A DNA stretch of 5,148 nucleotides from an uncultured Anaerosporobacter sp. (GTDB lineage Bacteria > Bacillota > Clostridia > Lachnospirales > Lachnospiraceae): assembly GCA_945787925.1 (NCBI GenBank), contig CALZJY010000173.1:1-5148 (forward strand), given 5' to 3'. The position numbers were made by a program, and so were the translations under genes. The notes below the pieces were generated by a model. It was not told the DNA's origin. It ran no database searches and was given only the letters and a program-made list of their open reading frames with translations. Shown here one piece after another: positions 1 through 5,148 of this stretch (position 1 is its first letter; every line of letters starts with the position of its first letter).

Positions 1-1
1 T

Positions 2-718
2 ACCTATGACGAAATATCACAGGCCCTTCGCGGCAATGTAATAGATGGCACAGTCATTCCTGTATTAATGGGATCCGGAATCGATGCAAACGGTGCAGCA
101 ATGTTGATGCAAGTCATTGTAAAATACTTCCCATCCCCAGATAAGTTAGAAGTTAGCGGAACAAATAAGAAGACCGGAGAGGTATTCGAAGCCAACTATG
201 ATGTAAACAAGCCATTTACCGCAAAAGTATTTAAGACGATTGCAGATCCATTCATTGGTAAGTTCTCATTGTTCAAAGTAACATCAGGAAGAATCAAGGC
301 GGATTCTACAATCTTTAATGTAAATACGGAGACCGAAGAAAAAATTTCAAGGTTATATGTATTTAGAGGGAAAGAGCAAATTGAAGTCAAAGAGCTTCAA
401 GCAGGTGATATCGGTGCCTTAGGCAAATTAAGTAATACAAGCACAGGGGATTCTTTGGGAACAAAGGCAACTCCTGTAATGTTTGATCAAGCAGAGATAT
501 CTAAACCTTATACCTTCCTTCGTTTTAAGACAAAGAACAAGGGGGATGAGGACAAGGTTAGCCAGGCGCTAGCAAAACTTATGGATGAAGACCATACGCT
601 TAAGCTGGTTAATGATAGTGAGAACCATCAGACGTTGTTATATGGAATTGGCGAACAACACCTTGATGGGAAGAACGCTGTTCTTGATTTAACAAGTTGT
701 TATCCAAATATAAAGTAG
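2..718 (+). pseudogene. EF-G-like translation factor (EF-G2 type), 5' part, cut by window edge and ended early by a frameshift
   Basis: This is the upstream piece of a ribosomal translocase-like GTPase of the EF-G family. The frame is open to the left edge, so the GTP-binding motifs lie outside the window. The first visible residues, around TVIPVLMGSGIDANG and later YFPSPDK, match the end of the EF-G G domain. Domain II follows at about 180-470 (KPFTAKVFKT, DPFIGKFSLFKVTSGRI, ELQAGDIGALGKL). Domain III runs from about 475 and reaches the conserved YGIGEQHLD at 641-667. The GEQHLD form and the relaxed domain III sequence resemble the EF-G2/FusA2 paralogues more than canonical EF-G (GELHLD). 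After that motif the family sequence is lost, and 17 unrelated-looking residues follow before a TAG at 716-718. The continuation is in another frame from about 691. Either the gene is a recent pseudogene or the lesion is a sequencing or assembly error. Family assignment is confident; the paralogue type is less so. Confidence 0.85.
668..693 (+). other. Frame-breaking lesion at the domain III/IV junction of the EF-G-like gene
   Basis: Between the conserved LD (ending at 667) and the Tyr of YKVD (709-711), EF-G proteins such as that of E. coli have nine residues, or 27 bases. Here there are 41 bases, a net excess of 14, which shifts the frame. The 26 bases from 668 to 693 do not encode a recognisable family sequence in any frame; frames 1 and 3 both contain stops. 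The segment contains a perfect inverted repeat, AAGAAC (671-676), loop GCT, GTTCTT (680-685). It also holds a second copy of CTTGAT (683-688; the first copy, 662-667, encodes the normal LD). The alignment-based size is my own count against the remembered E. coli sequence. Confidence 0.7.
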
Positions 719-1404
719 ATATCGAAACGATGAAGGCAAGAGTGCCTTATCGTGAAACGATCCGCAAGAAAGTGCAGGTTCGTGGTAAACATAAGAAACA
801 ATCTGGTGGCCATGGACAATACGGCGATGTATTGATGGATTTTGAACCATTGAATGATGTAGAGAAGGCTTATGTATTTGAAGAAAAGATCTTTGGTGGT
901 TCCGTTCCTAAGAACTACTTCCCTGCAGTAGAAAAAGGCTTACAAGAAAGCGTACTCAAAGGACCACTAGCAGGGTATCCGGTCGTGGGTATAAAAGCTA
1001 CGTTGGTAGATGGTTCTTATCACCCAGTAGATTCTAGCGAGCAGGCATTCAAGATGGCGACGATCCAAGCGTTCAAACAAGCATTTATGGAAGCTAATCC
1101 AGTACTTCTAGAGCCAATCGTAACGTTGAAGGTCGTAGTTCCTGATAAGTTTACAGGAGACGTTATGGGTGATTTGAATAAACGCCGTGGTCGTGTACTT
1201 GGGATGAATCCAATCAATGGTGGAAAAGAAGAAATCGTTGCAGATATTCCAATGGCTGAGATTCATGGATACTCCACAGACTTAAGATCCATGACGGGCG
1301 GCATTGGTGATTTCAGTTATGAGTTTGCAAGATATGAGCAAGCACCTCATGACGTGCAAGAAAAAGTCATTGCTGAAAATCAAAAAGAAGAAGCAAAGGC
1401 ATAA
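697..1404 (+). pseudogene. EF-G-like translation factor (EF-G2 type), 3' part (domains IV and V), displaced in frame
   Basis: This piece continues the EF-G-like gene in a different frame. Family sequence resumes at about 691-709 with NKLLSKYKVDIE, and ARVPYRETIRKK then aligns without gaps to the start of EF-G domain IV. Domain IV covers about 709-1115. It includes KQSGGHGQYGDV and the tip loop YHPVDSSEQAF at 1018-1050, whose His corresponds to the tip histidine that enters the decoding centre in EF-G. Domain V covers about 1117-1350 (LEPIVTLKVVVPDKFTGDVMGDLNKRRGR, then AEIHGYSTDLRSMTGG), followed by a short Glu/Lys-rich tail. The nominal start at 697 is a TTG inside conserved family sequence. 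Neither it nor the ATG at 730 has a Shine-Dalgarno sequence, so independent translation is unlikely. Domains IV and V show no further stops or lost motifs, which points to a very recent break or a sequence error. Confidence 0.83.
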
Positions 1405-1430
1405 CATGCAATTGCTGTAGATAAAATAGG

Positions 1431-1466
1431 GAACGGGCAATCATACGAATGGTTGCCTGTTCTTTT
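1431..1466 (+). terminator. Rho-independent terminator after the EF-G-like gene
   Basis: The arm GAACGGGCAATCAT (1431-1444) can pair along its full 14 bases with 1449-1462 around a four-base loop, ACGA, if two G-U wobbles are allowed. A short run of four T follows at 1463-1466. It begins 26 bases after the EF-G stop codon and lies ahead of the uppP promoter, so it separates the two transcription units. The T tract is short, but the stem is long and well formed. Confidence 0.82.
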
Positions 1467-1504
1467 GCGTATAAGAGAGGAAATCTTTTGGCAAGGAATA
1501 CTAC

Positions 1505-1533
1505 TTGAATTTACAAAATCTTTTTTGTAGAAT
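1505..1533 (+). promoter_or_regulatory. Sigma-A-type promoter for uppP-yqeG-aroK
   Basis: A -35 box TTGAAT (1505-1510) and a -10 box TAGAAT (1528-1533) are separated by exactly 17 bases. Each differs from the consensus in one or two positions. The predicted start point, near 1540, leaves a leader of about 24 bases that carries the AAGGAGAGGA ribosome binding region at 1551-1560. The spacer contains an inverted repeat, listed separately. Confidence 0.68.
1512..1529. repeat. Perfect 7-bp inverted repeat inside the uppP promoter
   Basis: TACAAAA (1512-1518) and TTTTGTA (1523-1529) are exact reverse complements around a four-base gap, TCTT. The repeat fills the -35/-10 spacer and overlaps the first two bases of the -10 box. 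A dimeric repressor could bind such a site, but the repeat is short and AT-rich, so chance occurrence is quite possible. Confidence 0.35.
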
Positions 1534-1563
1534 AAGCGTTAGAATAAATAAAGGAGAGGAAAT

Positions 1564-2388
1564 ATGACTTTTATAGAATTATTAATCGCTTTACTGTTTG
1601 GTTTAGTTGAAGGTATTACCGAATGGCTTCCAATCAGTAGTACAGGACATATGATTTTGTTAGATGAGTTTGTAAAGTTAACAAGCAACAAAGACTTTAA
1701 TAACATGTTTTTCGTAGTAGTTCAGCTCGGTGCAATCATGGCAGTCGTTGTGATTTTCTGGGATAAGATTTTTCCGTTTAAGAAAAAGGAAAGTAAGTTT
1801 TATGTGGATATGGGAATTATGGATTTATGGTTCCATATCGTAGTAGCAGTATTACCAGCAGTAGCAGCATCCGTATTTGATGATTGGTTTGAAGAACATT
1901 TAAACACATTCCCAGTAGTAGCGGCAATGCTAATTCTTTACGGTATCATCTTTATCGTTATTGAAAAGTGGAATAAGGGAAGAACTGCAAAAGTAAATTC
2001 CTTAAAAGATATCACATATACGACAGCGTTAATCATTGGTTTATTCCAAGTATTAGCGATCGTTCCAGGTACATCAAGATCTGGTGCAACAATCATTGGT
2101 GCACTTTTAATCGGTGTAAGCCGTACGGTAGCAGCAGAATTTACATTCTATCTTGCAATTCCAGTTATGTTTGGTGCAAGTGCGCTTAAATTATTAAAAT
2201 TTGGTTTTGTATTCTCAACAAGCGAACTTTTAATTTTAGTAGTTGGTATGATTACAGCATTCGCAGTATCCATGTTCGTAATCAAGTTCTTAATGGGATA
2301 CATTAAGAAGCATGATTTCACTGTATTTGGATATTATAGAATTGTATTAGGTATAATTTTATTAGGATACCTATTTGGAGTGAAATAA
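1564..2388 (+). CDS. uppP: Undecaprenyl-diphosphatase (BacA/UppP family)
   Basis: This integral membrane enzyme removes one phosphate from undecaprenyl pyrophosphate. The reaction regenerates the lipid carrier used for peptidoglycan and other envelope polymers, and overproduction in other bacteria gives bacitracin resistance. At 274 residues it matches the usual family length (E. coli 273). Both signature blocks are intact. The first is GLVEGITEWLPISSTGH at residues 13-29, with Glu16, Glu20, Ser26 and His29. The second is PGTSRSG at residues 168-174, with Arg172, and corresponds to the conserved phosphate-binding motif. Several hydrophobic stretches, for example around residues 3-15, 48-66, 92-102, 118-132 and 222-240, fit a polytopic membrane protein. 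The ATG start has AGGAG at 1552-1556, seven bases upstream. It is the first gene of a probable operon and lies 16 bases ahead of yqeG. No oddities were seen. Confidence 0.96.
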   Translation: MTFIELLIALLFGLVEGITEWLPISSTGHMILLDEFVKLTSNKDFNNMFFVVVQLGAIMAVVVIFWDKIFPFKKKESKFYVDMGIMDLWFHIVVAVLPAVAASVFDDWFEEHLNTFPVVAAMLILYGIIFIVIEKWNKGRTAKVNSLKDITYTTALIIGLFQVLAIVPGTSRSGATIIGALLIGVSRTVAAEFTFYLAIPVMFGASALKLLKFGFVFSTSELLILVVGMITAFAVSMFVIKFLMGYIKKHDFTVFGYYRIVLGIILLGYLFGVK

Positions 2389-2404
2389 TACAGAGGAGTA
2401 TATT

Positions 2405-2902
2405 ATGTTACAAAAGTTTTACCCGGAAAAATGGGTGACGTCAACATACTCCATTAACTTTGAAGAGCTATACAAAGAAGGCTATCGTGGCCTTCTTTTT
2501 GATATTGACAATACTCTTGTAAAGCATGGAGAAGATGCAACAGAAGAAGCAGAGCAATTATTTATAAGACTAAAGGAGATTGGCTTTGAGGTCTGTCTGA
2601 TTTCCAATAACAAATTAGAACGTGTAGAAAGATTTAATAAGAATATCAAAGTAAACTATATCTACGATGCACATAAGCCAAGCCGCAAGAATTATCTTAA
2701 GGCAATGGAAGTAATGGGAACAGATCTTTCGAATACAATGTTTATTGGAGACCAGCTATTTACGGATGTATATGGCGCAAAGAGATGTGGCATGCATCAT
2801 ATCTTGGTGGAGCCGATTGATAAGAACGAAGAAATTCAGATCGTATTAAAGAGATATTTAGAACGTATCGTACTTCATTTCTATAAAAAGACACTAAAGT
2901 AA
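2405..2902 (+). CDS. yqeG: YqeG family HAD-IIIA phosphatase
   Basis: This is a small soluble phosphatase of the haloacid dehalogenase superfamily. All the catalytic motifs are visible. Motif I is FDIDNT, with nucleophile Asp33 and acid/base Asp35. Motif II is ISNN, with Ser67. The motif III lysine is Lys91 in HKPSRKNY. The acidic motif GDQLFTD (residues 115-121) binds magnesium. At 165 residues it is close to the B. subtilis YqeG length, and the N-terminal start FYPEKWVTS is typical of the family. The family is related to yeast Gep4, a phosphatidylglycerophosphate phosphatase, so a role in phosphatidylglycerol synthesis is plausible. The substrate cannot be proved from sequence. The start is supported by AGAGGAG at 2392-2398. 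Its place directly after uppP adds an envelope-lipid theme. In B. subtilis yqeG lies close to the shikimate dehydrogenase gene, and here it precedes shikimate kinase. Confidence 0.92.
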   Translation: MLQKFYPEKWVTSTYSINFEELYKEGYRGLLFDIDNTLVKHGEDATEEAEQLFIRLKEIGFEVCLISNNKLERVERFNKNIKVNYIYDAHKPSRKNYLKAMEVMGTDLSNTMFIGDQLFTDVYGAKRCGMHHILVEPIDKNEEIQIVLKRYLERIVLHFYKKTLK

Positions 2903-2934
2903 GTAGATTCTTATGAACATGGGAGGCGCATAGG

Positions 2935-3456
2935 ATGAAAGAAAATATTATTTTAATTGGATTTATGGGTTCAGGAAAAACAACGGTAGGAAATCTTCTT
3001 GCAAAGGAAATGGGATATACCTTTGTAGATACCGATGAACTGATTGAAAAAAAAGCCAATATGACCATTGGCGATATCTTTGCAACCTATGGGGAAGAGG
3101 CATTTCGCAGCATGGAGTCAGAACTATTAGAGGAGCTGAATGAAACATTAGATCATGCAGTGATTTCTACTGGTGGAGGACTTCCGCTTCGCAAAGAGAA
3201 TGCAGCTTTGCTACGAACTCTCGGTGTTGTGAATTATCTGCAAGTTACAAAAGAAGTAGTGTTAGAACGCTTAAAGGGAGACGAGACTCGTCCCCTTTTA
3301 GCGGGAGACAATGTGGAACAAAAGGTAGAAGAACTTCTTTCAAAACGAGATTCCATCTATCAAGACGCTTCTCATGTAACGATTGATGCAGGAAAAGGAG
3401 CACCAGAACAGGTAGCAAAAGACATTATTTTAAACTATACCTCCATGCCTAACTAA
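2935..3456 (+). CDS. aroK: Shikimate kinase
   Basis: This cytoplasmic enzyme transfers phosphate from ATP to the 3-hydroxyl of shikimate, the fifth step of the chorismate pathway. The 173-residue length is standard. The Walker A loop is GFMGSGKTT at residues 9-17, with Lys15. Shikimate-binding residues are Asp34 in VDTDE, Arg58 in FRSME, and the Gly80-Gly82 loop in STGGGLPL. The lid arginine is Arg119 in TRPLL, and Arg138 with Tyr142 form the C-terminal R-x3-Y substrate motif. The ATG at 2935 follows GGGAGG (2921-2926) by eight bases, and an in-frame TAG at 2930-2932 rules out a longer start. It lies 32 bases after yqeG with no terminator between them, so it is probably cotranscribed with uppP and yqeG. 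Its pathway partner aroE is about 760 bases downstream on the opposite strand. Confidence 0.96.
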   Translation: MKENIILIGFMGSGKTTVGNLLAKEMGYTFVDTDELIEKKANMTIGDIFATYGEEAFRSMESELLEELNETLDHAVISTGGGLPLRKENAALLRTLGVVNYLQVTKEVVLERLKGDETRPLLAGDNVEQKVEELLSKRDSIYQDASHVTIDAGKGAPEQVAKDIILNYTSMPN

Positions 3457-3508
3457 GAAATATTGGAATAATATTACAGATTAGGTACATATAAAACATA
3501 ATAGAATA

Positions 3509-3538
3509 TCGAAAATTGATGAAAAATAAAAGTATAAT
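3509..3538 (+). promoter_or_regulatory. Possible upstream second promoter for efp
   Basis: A perfect -10 box TATAAT (3533-3538) has a moderate -35 match, TCGAAA (3509-3514), at an 18-base spacing. The surroundings are extremely AT-rich, so a good -10 by chance is likely. If real, it would give a leader of about 70 bases before efp. Confidence 0.3.
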
Positions 3539-3549
3539 AAAAATAACTG

Positions 3550-3578
3550 TTGAAAAGTTAGACAACTTATTATAAACT
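3550..3578 (+). promoter_or_regulatory. Sigma-A-type promoter for efp
   Basis: TTGAAA (3550-3555) and TAAACT (3573-3578) are 17 bases apart. An overlapping TATAAA at 3571-3576 is an alternative -10 with a 15-base spacing. Transcription would begin near 3585, just ahead of the very strong AAGGAGGAG ribosome binding site at 3598-3606. The 158-base gap after aroK (3457-3614) contains no gene; this promoter and the weaker one upstream are what I can see in it. Confidence 0.65.
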
Positions 3579-3614
3579 TAGTAGAGTGATATATTTTAAG
3601 GAGGAGTTTTTTAT

Positions 3615-4172
3615 ATGGTATCAGCAGGCGATTTTAGAAATGGCTTAACTATCGAATATGATAATAGCGTATATCAAGTTATCGAATTCCAGCACGTAAA
3701 ACCAGGTAAAGGTGCTGCATTCGTTAGAACTAAATTAAGAGATATTAAAAATGGTGGTGTTGTGGAAAAAACTTTCAGACCAACTGAAAAATGTCCACAA
3801 GCTCACATTGATAAGAGTGATAAACAATACCTTTACTCTGATGGCGAATTATTCCACTTCATGGATGTTGAAACTTTCGACCAATTCGCATTATCCGAAG
3901 AAGCTATTGGTGATTCTTTAAAATTCGTTAAAGAAAATGACATGGTTAAAATGTTATCTCACAATGGAGAAGTATTCGCAATCGAACCTCCAATGTTCGC
4001 TGAATTAGAAATCACTGAAACTGAACCAGGTTTCAAAGGTGATACAGCTACAGGTGCTACTAAACCAGCTATCGTTGAAACTGGCGCTCAAGTATTAGTA
4101 CCATTATTCGTTGAACAAGGTGACAAAATCCAAATCGATACTCGTACAGGCGAATATTTAAAGAGACTTTAG
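3615..4172 (+). CDS. efp: Translation elongation factor P
   Basis: EF-P binds between the P and E sites of ribosomes stalled on consecutive prolines and stimulates peptide bond formation. At 185 residues it has the standard three-domain length: an N-terminal KOW-like domain to about residue 63, then two OB-fold domains. The loop KPGKGAAFVRTK carries Lys32, the position modified in many bacteria: beta-lysylated in E. coli at the equivalent Lys34, and 5-aminopentanolylated in B. subtilis at Lys32. The C-terminal signature GDKIQIDTRTGEYLKR is intact. The start is fixed by AAGGAGGAG at 3598-3606, eight bases before ATG. Codon choice differs from the neighbours: Phe is almost always TTC, Lys nearly always AAA, and Ala, Val and Thr often end in T. 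This fits selection for high expression rather than transfer. It ends at a bidirectional terminator facing aroE. No EF-P modification gene is in the window. Confidence 0.97.
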   Translation: MVSAGDFRNGLTIEYDNSVYQVIEFQHVKPGKGAAFVRTKLRDIKNGGVVEKTFRPTEKCPQAHIDKSDKQYLYSDGELFHFMDVETFDQFALSEEAIGDSLKFVKENDMVKMLSHNGEVFAIEPPMFAELEITETEPGFKGDTATGATKPAIVETGAQVLVPLFVEQGDKIQIDTRTGEYLKRL

Positions 4173-4189
4173 TTCTCTTTTACAAAAAG

Positions 4190-4218
4190 ACCCGAAGGCA
4201 TATGCCCTCGGGTTTTTT
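4190..4218. terminator. Bidirectional rho-independent terminator between efp and aroE
   Basis: The arms ACCCGA-A-GGC (4190-4199) and GCC-C-TCGGGT (4204-4213) pair around ATAT with one A/C mismatch. A run of six T (4213-4218) serves the plus strand. The A run at 4183-4187 gives a T run on the minus strand. The hairpin lies 17 bases after the efp stop and directly against the aroE stop codon, so it probably ends both convergent transcripts. Confidence 0.9.
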
Positions 4219-4219
4219 G

Positions 4220-4999
4220 TTATTTGTCTTTTTTATTCAATTCTGCAGTAAGGGAATCGAGAATCTGATCGATGGCCTCATCTGCAATCTTTGTATCTAA
4301 GAAGAATTGACAGGCATCCTTTGCCTGTGCGATTAGCATTTCTAATCCATTTACCCCCAGAATGTTACGGTCTTTTGCCTCTTTTAATAGTTTTGTCGTA
4401 GTTGGGTTATAGATGATATCCACAACCGCAGTTAAATCGGCAAAAGGAGCAAGGGAGATTGGGGTGGCATCCACATTTGGGAACATGCCCACAGAAGTAG
4501 TATTGATGATAACGGAGGCATCCGCATGACATTCCATTGCTTCTTGGTATGTAATGGTAATGTCTTTTTGCGTACGGTTGGCAACTACGATTTCTTTTGC
4601 ACCTAAGTCTTTCAATACTGCAAGGATAGCCCTGCTTGCACCGCCATATCCAAGGACAAGGACCTTCTTATCTTTGATTGTAATTTGGTGTTTGTTTAAC
4701 GTGTAAAGGAATCCAGAGTAATCGGTATTGTATCCAGTAAGTACTCCCTCTTGATTTACGATCGTATTCACGGCTCCTACATGTGCTGCGCTTTCATCTA
4801 AGCGATCAAGGTATTCCATTACTTCGCATTTATAAGGAATAGTAACATTAATTGCTGCAAATTCTTTTGCACTCATAAAGTGATGGAACTCCTCGTTAGA
4901 AAGAGGAATCAAATCATACGTATAGTCTGCAAGCTGTTCGTGTATTACTTTTGAATAGCTATGTCCTAGGTGTTCTCCAATAAGTCCATATCGTTTCAT
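4220..4999 (-). CDS. aroE: Shikimate dehydrogenase (NADP-dependent)
   Basis: This cytoplasmic enzyme reduces 3-dehydroshikimate to shikimate, the fourth step of the chorismate pathway and the reaction that supplies AroK. Substrate-binding Ser14 and Ser16 lie in GHSYSK. The catalytic lysine is Lys57 in NVTIPYK, paired with Asp93 in GYNTDYSGF, and Asn78 lies in GAVNT. The nucleotide-binding loop is GYGGASR at residues 117-123. NRT at 141-143 is the motif that recognises the NADP 2'-phosphate. NTTSVGM (166-172), YNP (197-199) and NGLEMLIAQ with Gln225 complete the family pattern. At 259 residues it is slightly shorter than the roughly 270-290 of many homologues; the region just after NRT looks compact, but no motif is missing. 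The start has AAGGA at 5007-5011 (minus strand), seven bases upstream. It converges on efp and has its own promoter, so it is regulated separately from aroK. Confidence 0.96.
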   Translation of the reverse strand: MKRYGLIGEHLGHSYSKVIHEQLADYTYDLIPLSNEEFHHFMSAKEFAAINVTIPYKCEVMEYLDRLDESAAHVGAVNTIVNQEGVLTGYNTDYSGFLYTLNKHQITIKDKKVLVLGYGGASRAILAVLKDLGAKEIVVANRTQKDITITYQEAMECHADASVIINTTSVGMFPNVDATPISLAPFADLTAVVDIIYNPTTTKLLKEAKDRNILGVNGLEMLIAQAKDACQFFLDTKIADEAIDQILDSLTAELNKKDK

Positions 5000-5029
5000 A
5001 AGTTCATCCTTTCTAGTTATGTTTTTGCT

Positions 5030-5059
5030 ATTCTAATACAAGCATCTATAGTTTGTAAA
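5030..5059 (-). promoter_or_regulatory. Sigma-A-type promoter for aroE
   Basis: Read on the minus strand, a -35 box TTTACA (5059-5054) and a -10 box TAGAAT (5035-5030) are separated by 18 bases. Each box differs from consensus at one position. The predicted start, near 5023, gives a leader of about 24 bases, too short for a riboswitch or attenuator. Confidence 0.62.
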
Positions 5060-5076
5060 GGTAAAAAGGAATATTA

Positions 5077-5106
5077 TTGTAAATCGCTCATATATTGAAA
5101 TAAGAT
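5077..5106 (+). promoter_or_regulatory. Possible outward promoter for a gene beyond the right edge
   Basis: TTGTAA (5077-5082) and TAAGAT (5101-5106) are 18 bases apart, each four matches out of six to the sigma-A consensus. The last bases of the window, AAAGGTGG (5141-5148), resemble a ribosome binding site, so a plus-strand gene could begin a few bases past the edge. The match is weak and the gene is not visible. Confidence 0.28.
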
Positions 5107-5148
5107 TTTAGGCACAGAGTACTTGTCTGTCCGAGCATAGAAAGGTGG

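Noticed and set aside
4..390. Antisense open frames opposite the EF-G-like gene
   Set aside because: They have no recognisable motifs and lie entirely opposite conserved EF-G coding sequence, so they are chance open frames.
686..700. Programmed -1 ribosomal frameshifting that would rejoin the two EF-G pieces
   Set aside because: Slipping at TTA (689-691) would give a continuous product, but the site TTTAACA is not a proper X-XXY-YYZ heptamer. The product would carry five extra residues at a conserved junction. I see no stimulatory structure downstream and know of no precedent in this family.
1020..1217. Antisense open frame opposite EF-G domains IV-V
   Set aside because: It lies opposite strongly conserved coding sequence and its translation has no family features.
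697..1404. An independent gene for a domain IV-V protein starting at TTG 697 or ATG 730
   Set aside because: Neither start has a ribosome binding site, and TTG 697 lies inside sequence conserved with intact EF-G proteins. A broken longer gene explains it better.
1405..1563. Riboswitch or small RNA between the EF-G-like gene and uppP
   Set aside because: The only structured element is the terminator hairpin of the upstream gene, and the predicted uppP leader is about 24 bases. There is no room for a riboswitch.
2760..3148. Two antisense open frames across the end of yqeG and the start of aroK
   Set aside because: They overlap two convincing genes on the other strand, have no ribosome binding sites that I could see, and have low-quality translations.
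3448..3485. A terminator between aroK and efp
   Set aside because: CCTAA/TTAGG and a nested AATATT pair could fold, but the stem is interrupted and AT-rich, and no T run follows. It may still slow polymerase, but I cannot support it as a terminator.
3516..3538. TTGATG with TATAAT as an efp promoter
   Set aside because: The spacing is only 11 bases, too short for a sigma-A promoter. TCGAAA at 3509 with an 18-base spacing is the better partner for that -10 box.

Overview
The window looks like a chromosomal housekeeping region from a low-GC Gram-positive anaerobe. Clostridia, and within them a Lachnospiraceae-like organism, is the best guess. The reasons are the AT-rich sequence, strong AGGAG-type ribosome binding sites, sigma-A-like promoters, and the company of yqeG, aroK, efp and aroE genes. 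This assignment is inference from style and gene content, not from a database match.

Layout from left to right. Positions 2-1404 (+) hold the C-terminal two thirds of an EF-G-like translation factor (EF-G2/FusA2 type). It enters from beyond the left edge and is split into two reading frames by a lesion at about 668-693. A hairpin terminator follows at 1431-1466. A promoter at 1505-1533 then leads into a probable three-gene operon: uppP (undecaprenyl-diphosphatase, 1564-2388), yqeG (HAD-IIIA phosphatase, 2405-2902) and aroK (shikimate kinase, 2935-3456). After a 158-base AT-rich gap with a good promoter comes efp (elongation factor P, 3615-4172). A bidirectional terminator at 4190-4218 separates efp from the convergent aroE (shikimate dehydrogenase, 4220-4999, minus strand). 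aroE has its own promoter at 5030-5059. The last 80 bases may hold an outward-facing promoter and the ribosome binding site of a gene beginning just past the right edge.

Functionally the region mixes translation (EF-G2, EF-P), envelope lipid recycling (UppP and perhaps YqeG) and aromatic amino acid precursor synthesis. AroE makes shikimate and AroK phosphorylates it, so two consecutive pathway steps lie on opposite sides of efp and on opposite strands.

I did not find a new or exotic system here. The most interesting signal is the broken EF-G2 gene. The gene is otherwise well conserved on both sides of a short aberrant segment that contains a perfect small inverted repeat and carries 14 more bases than the family alignment predicts.
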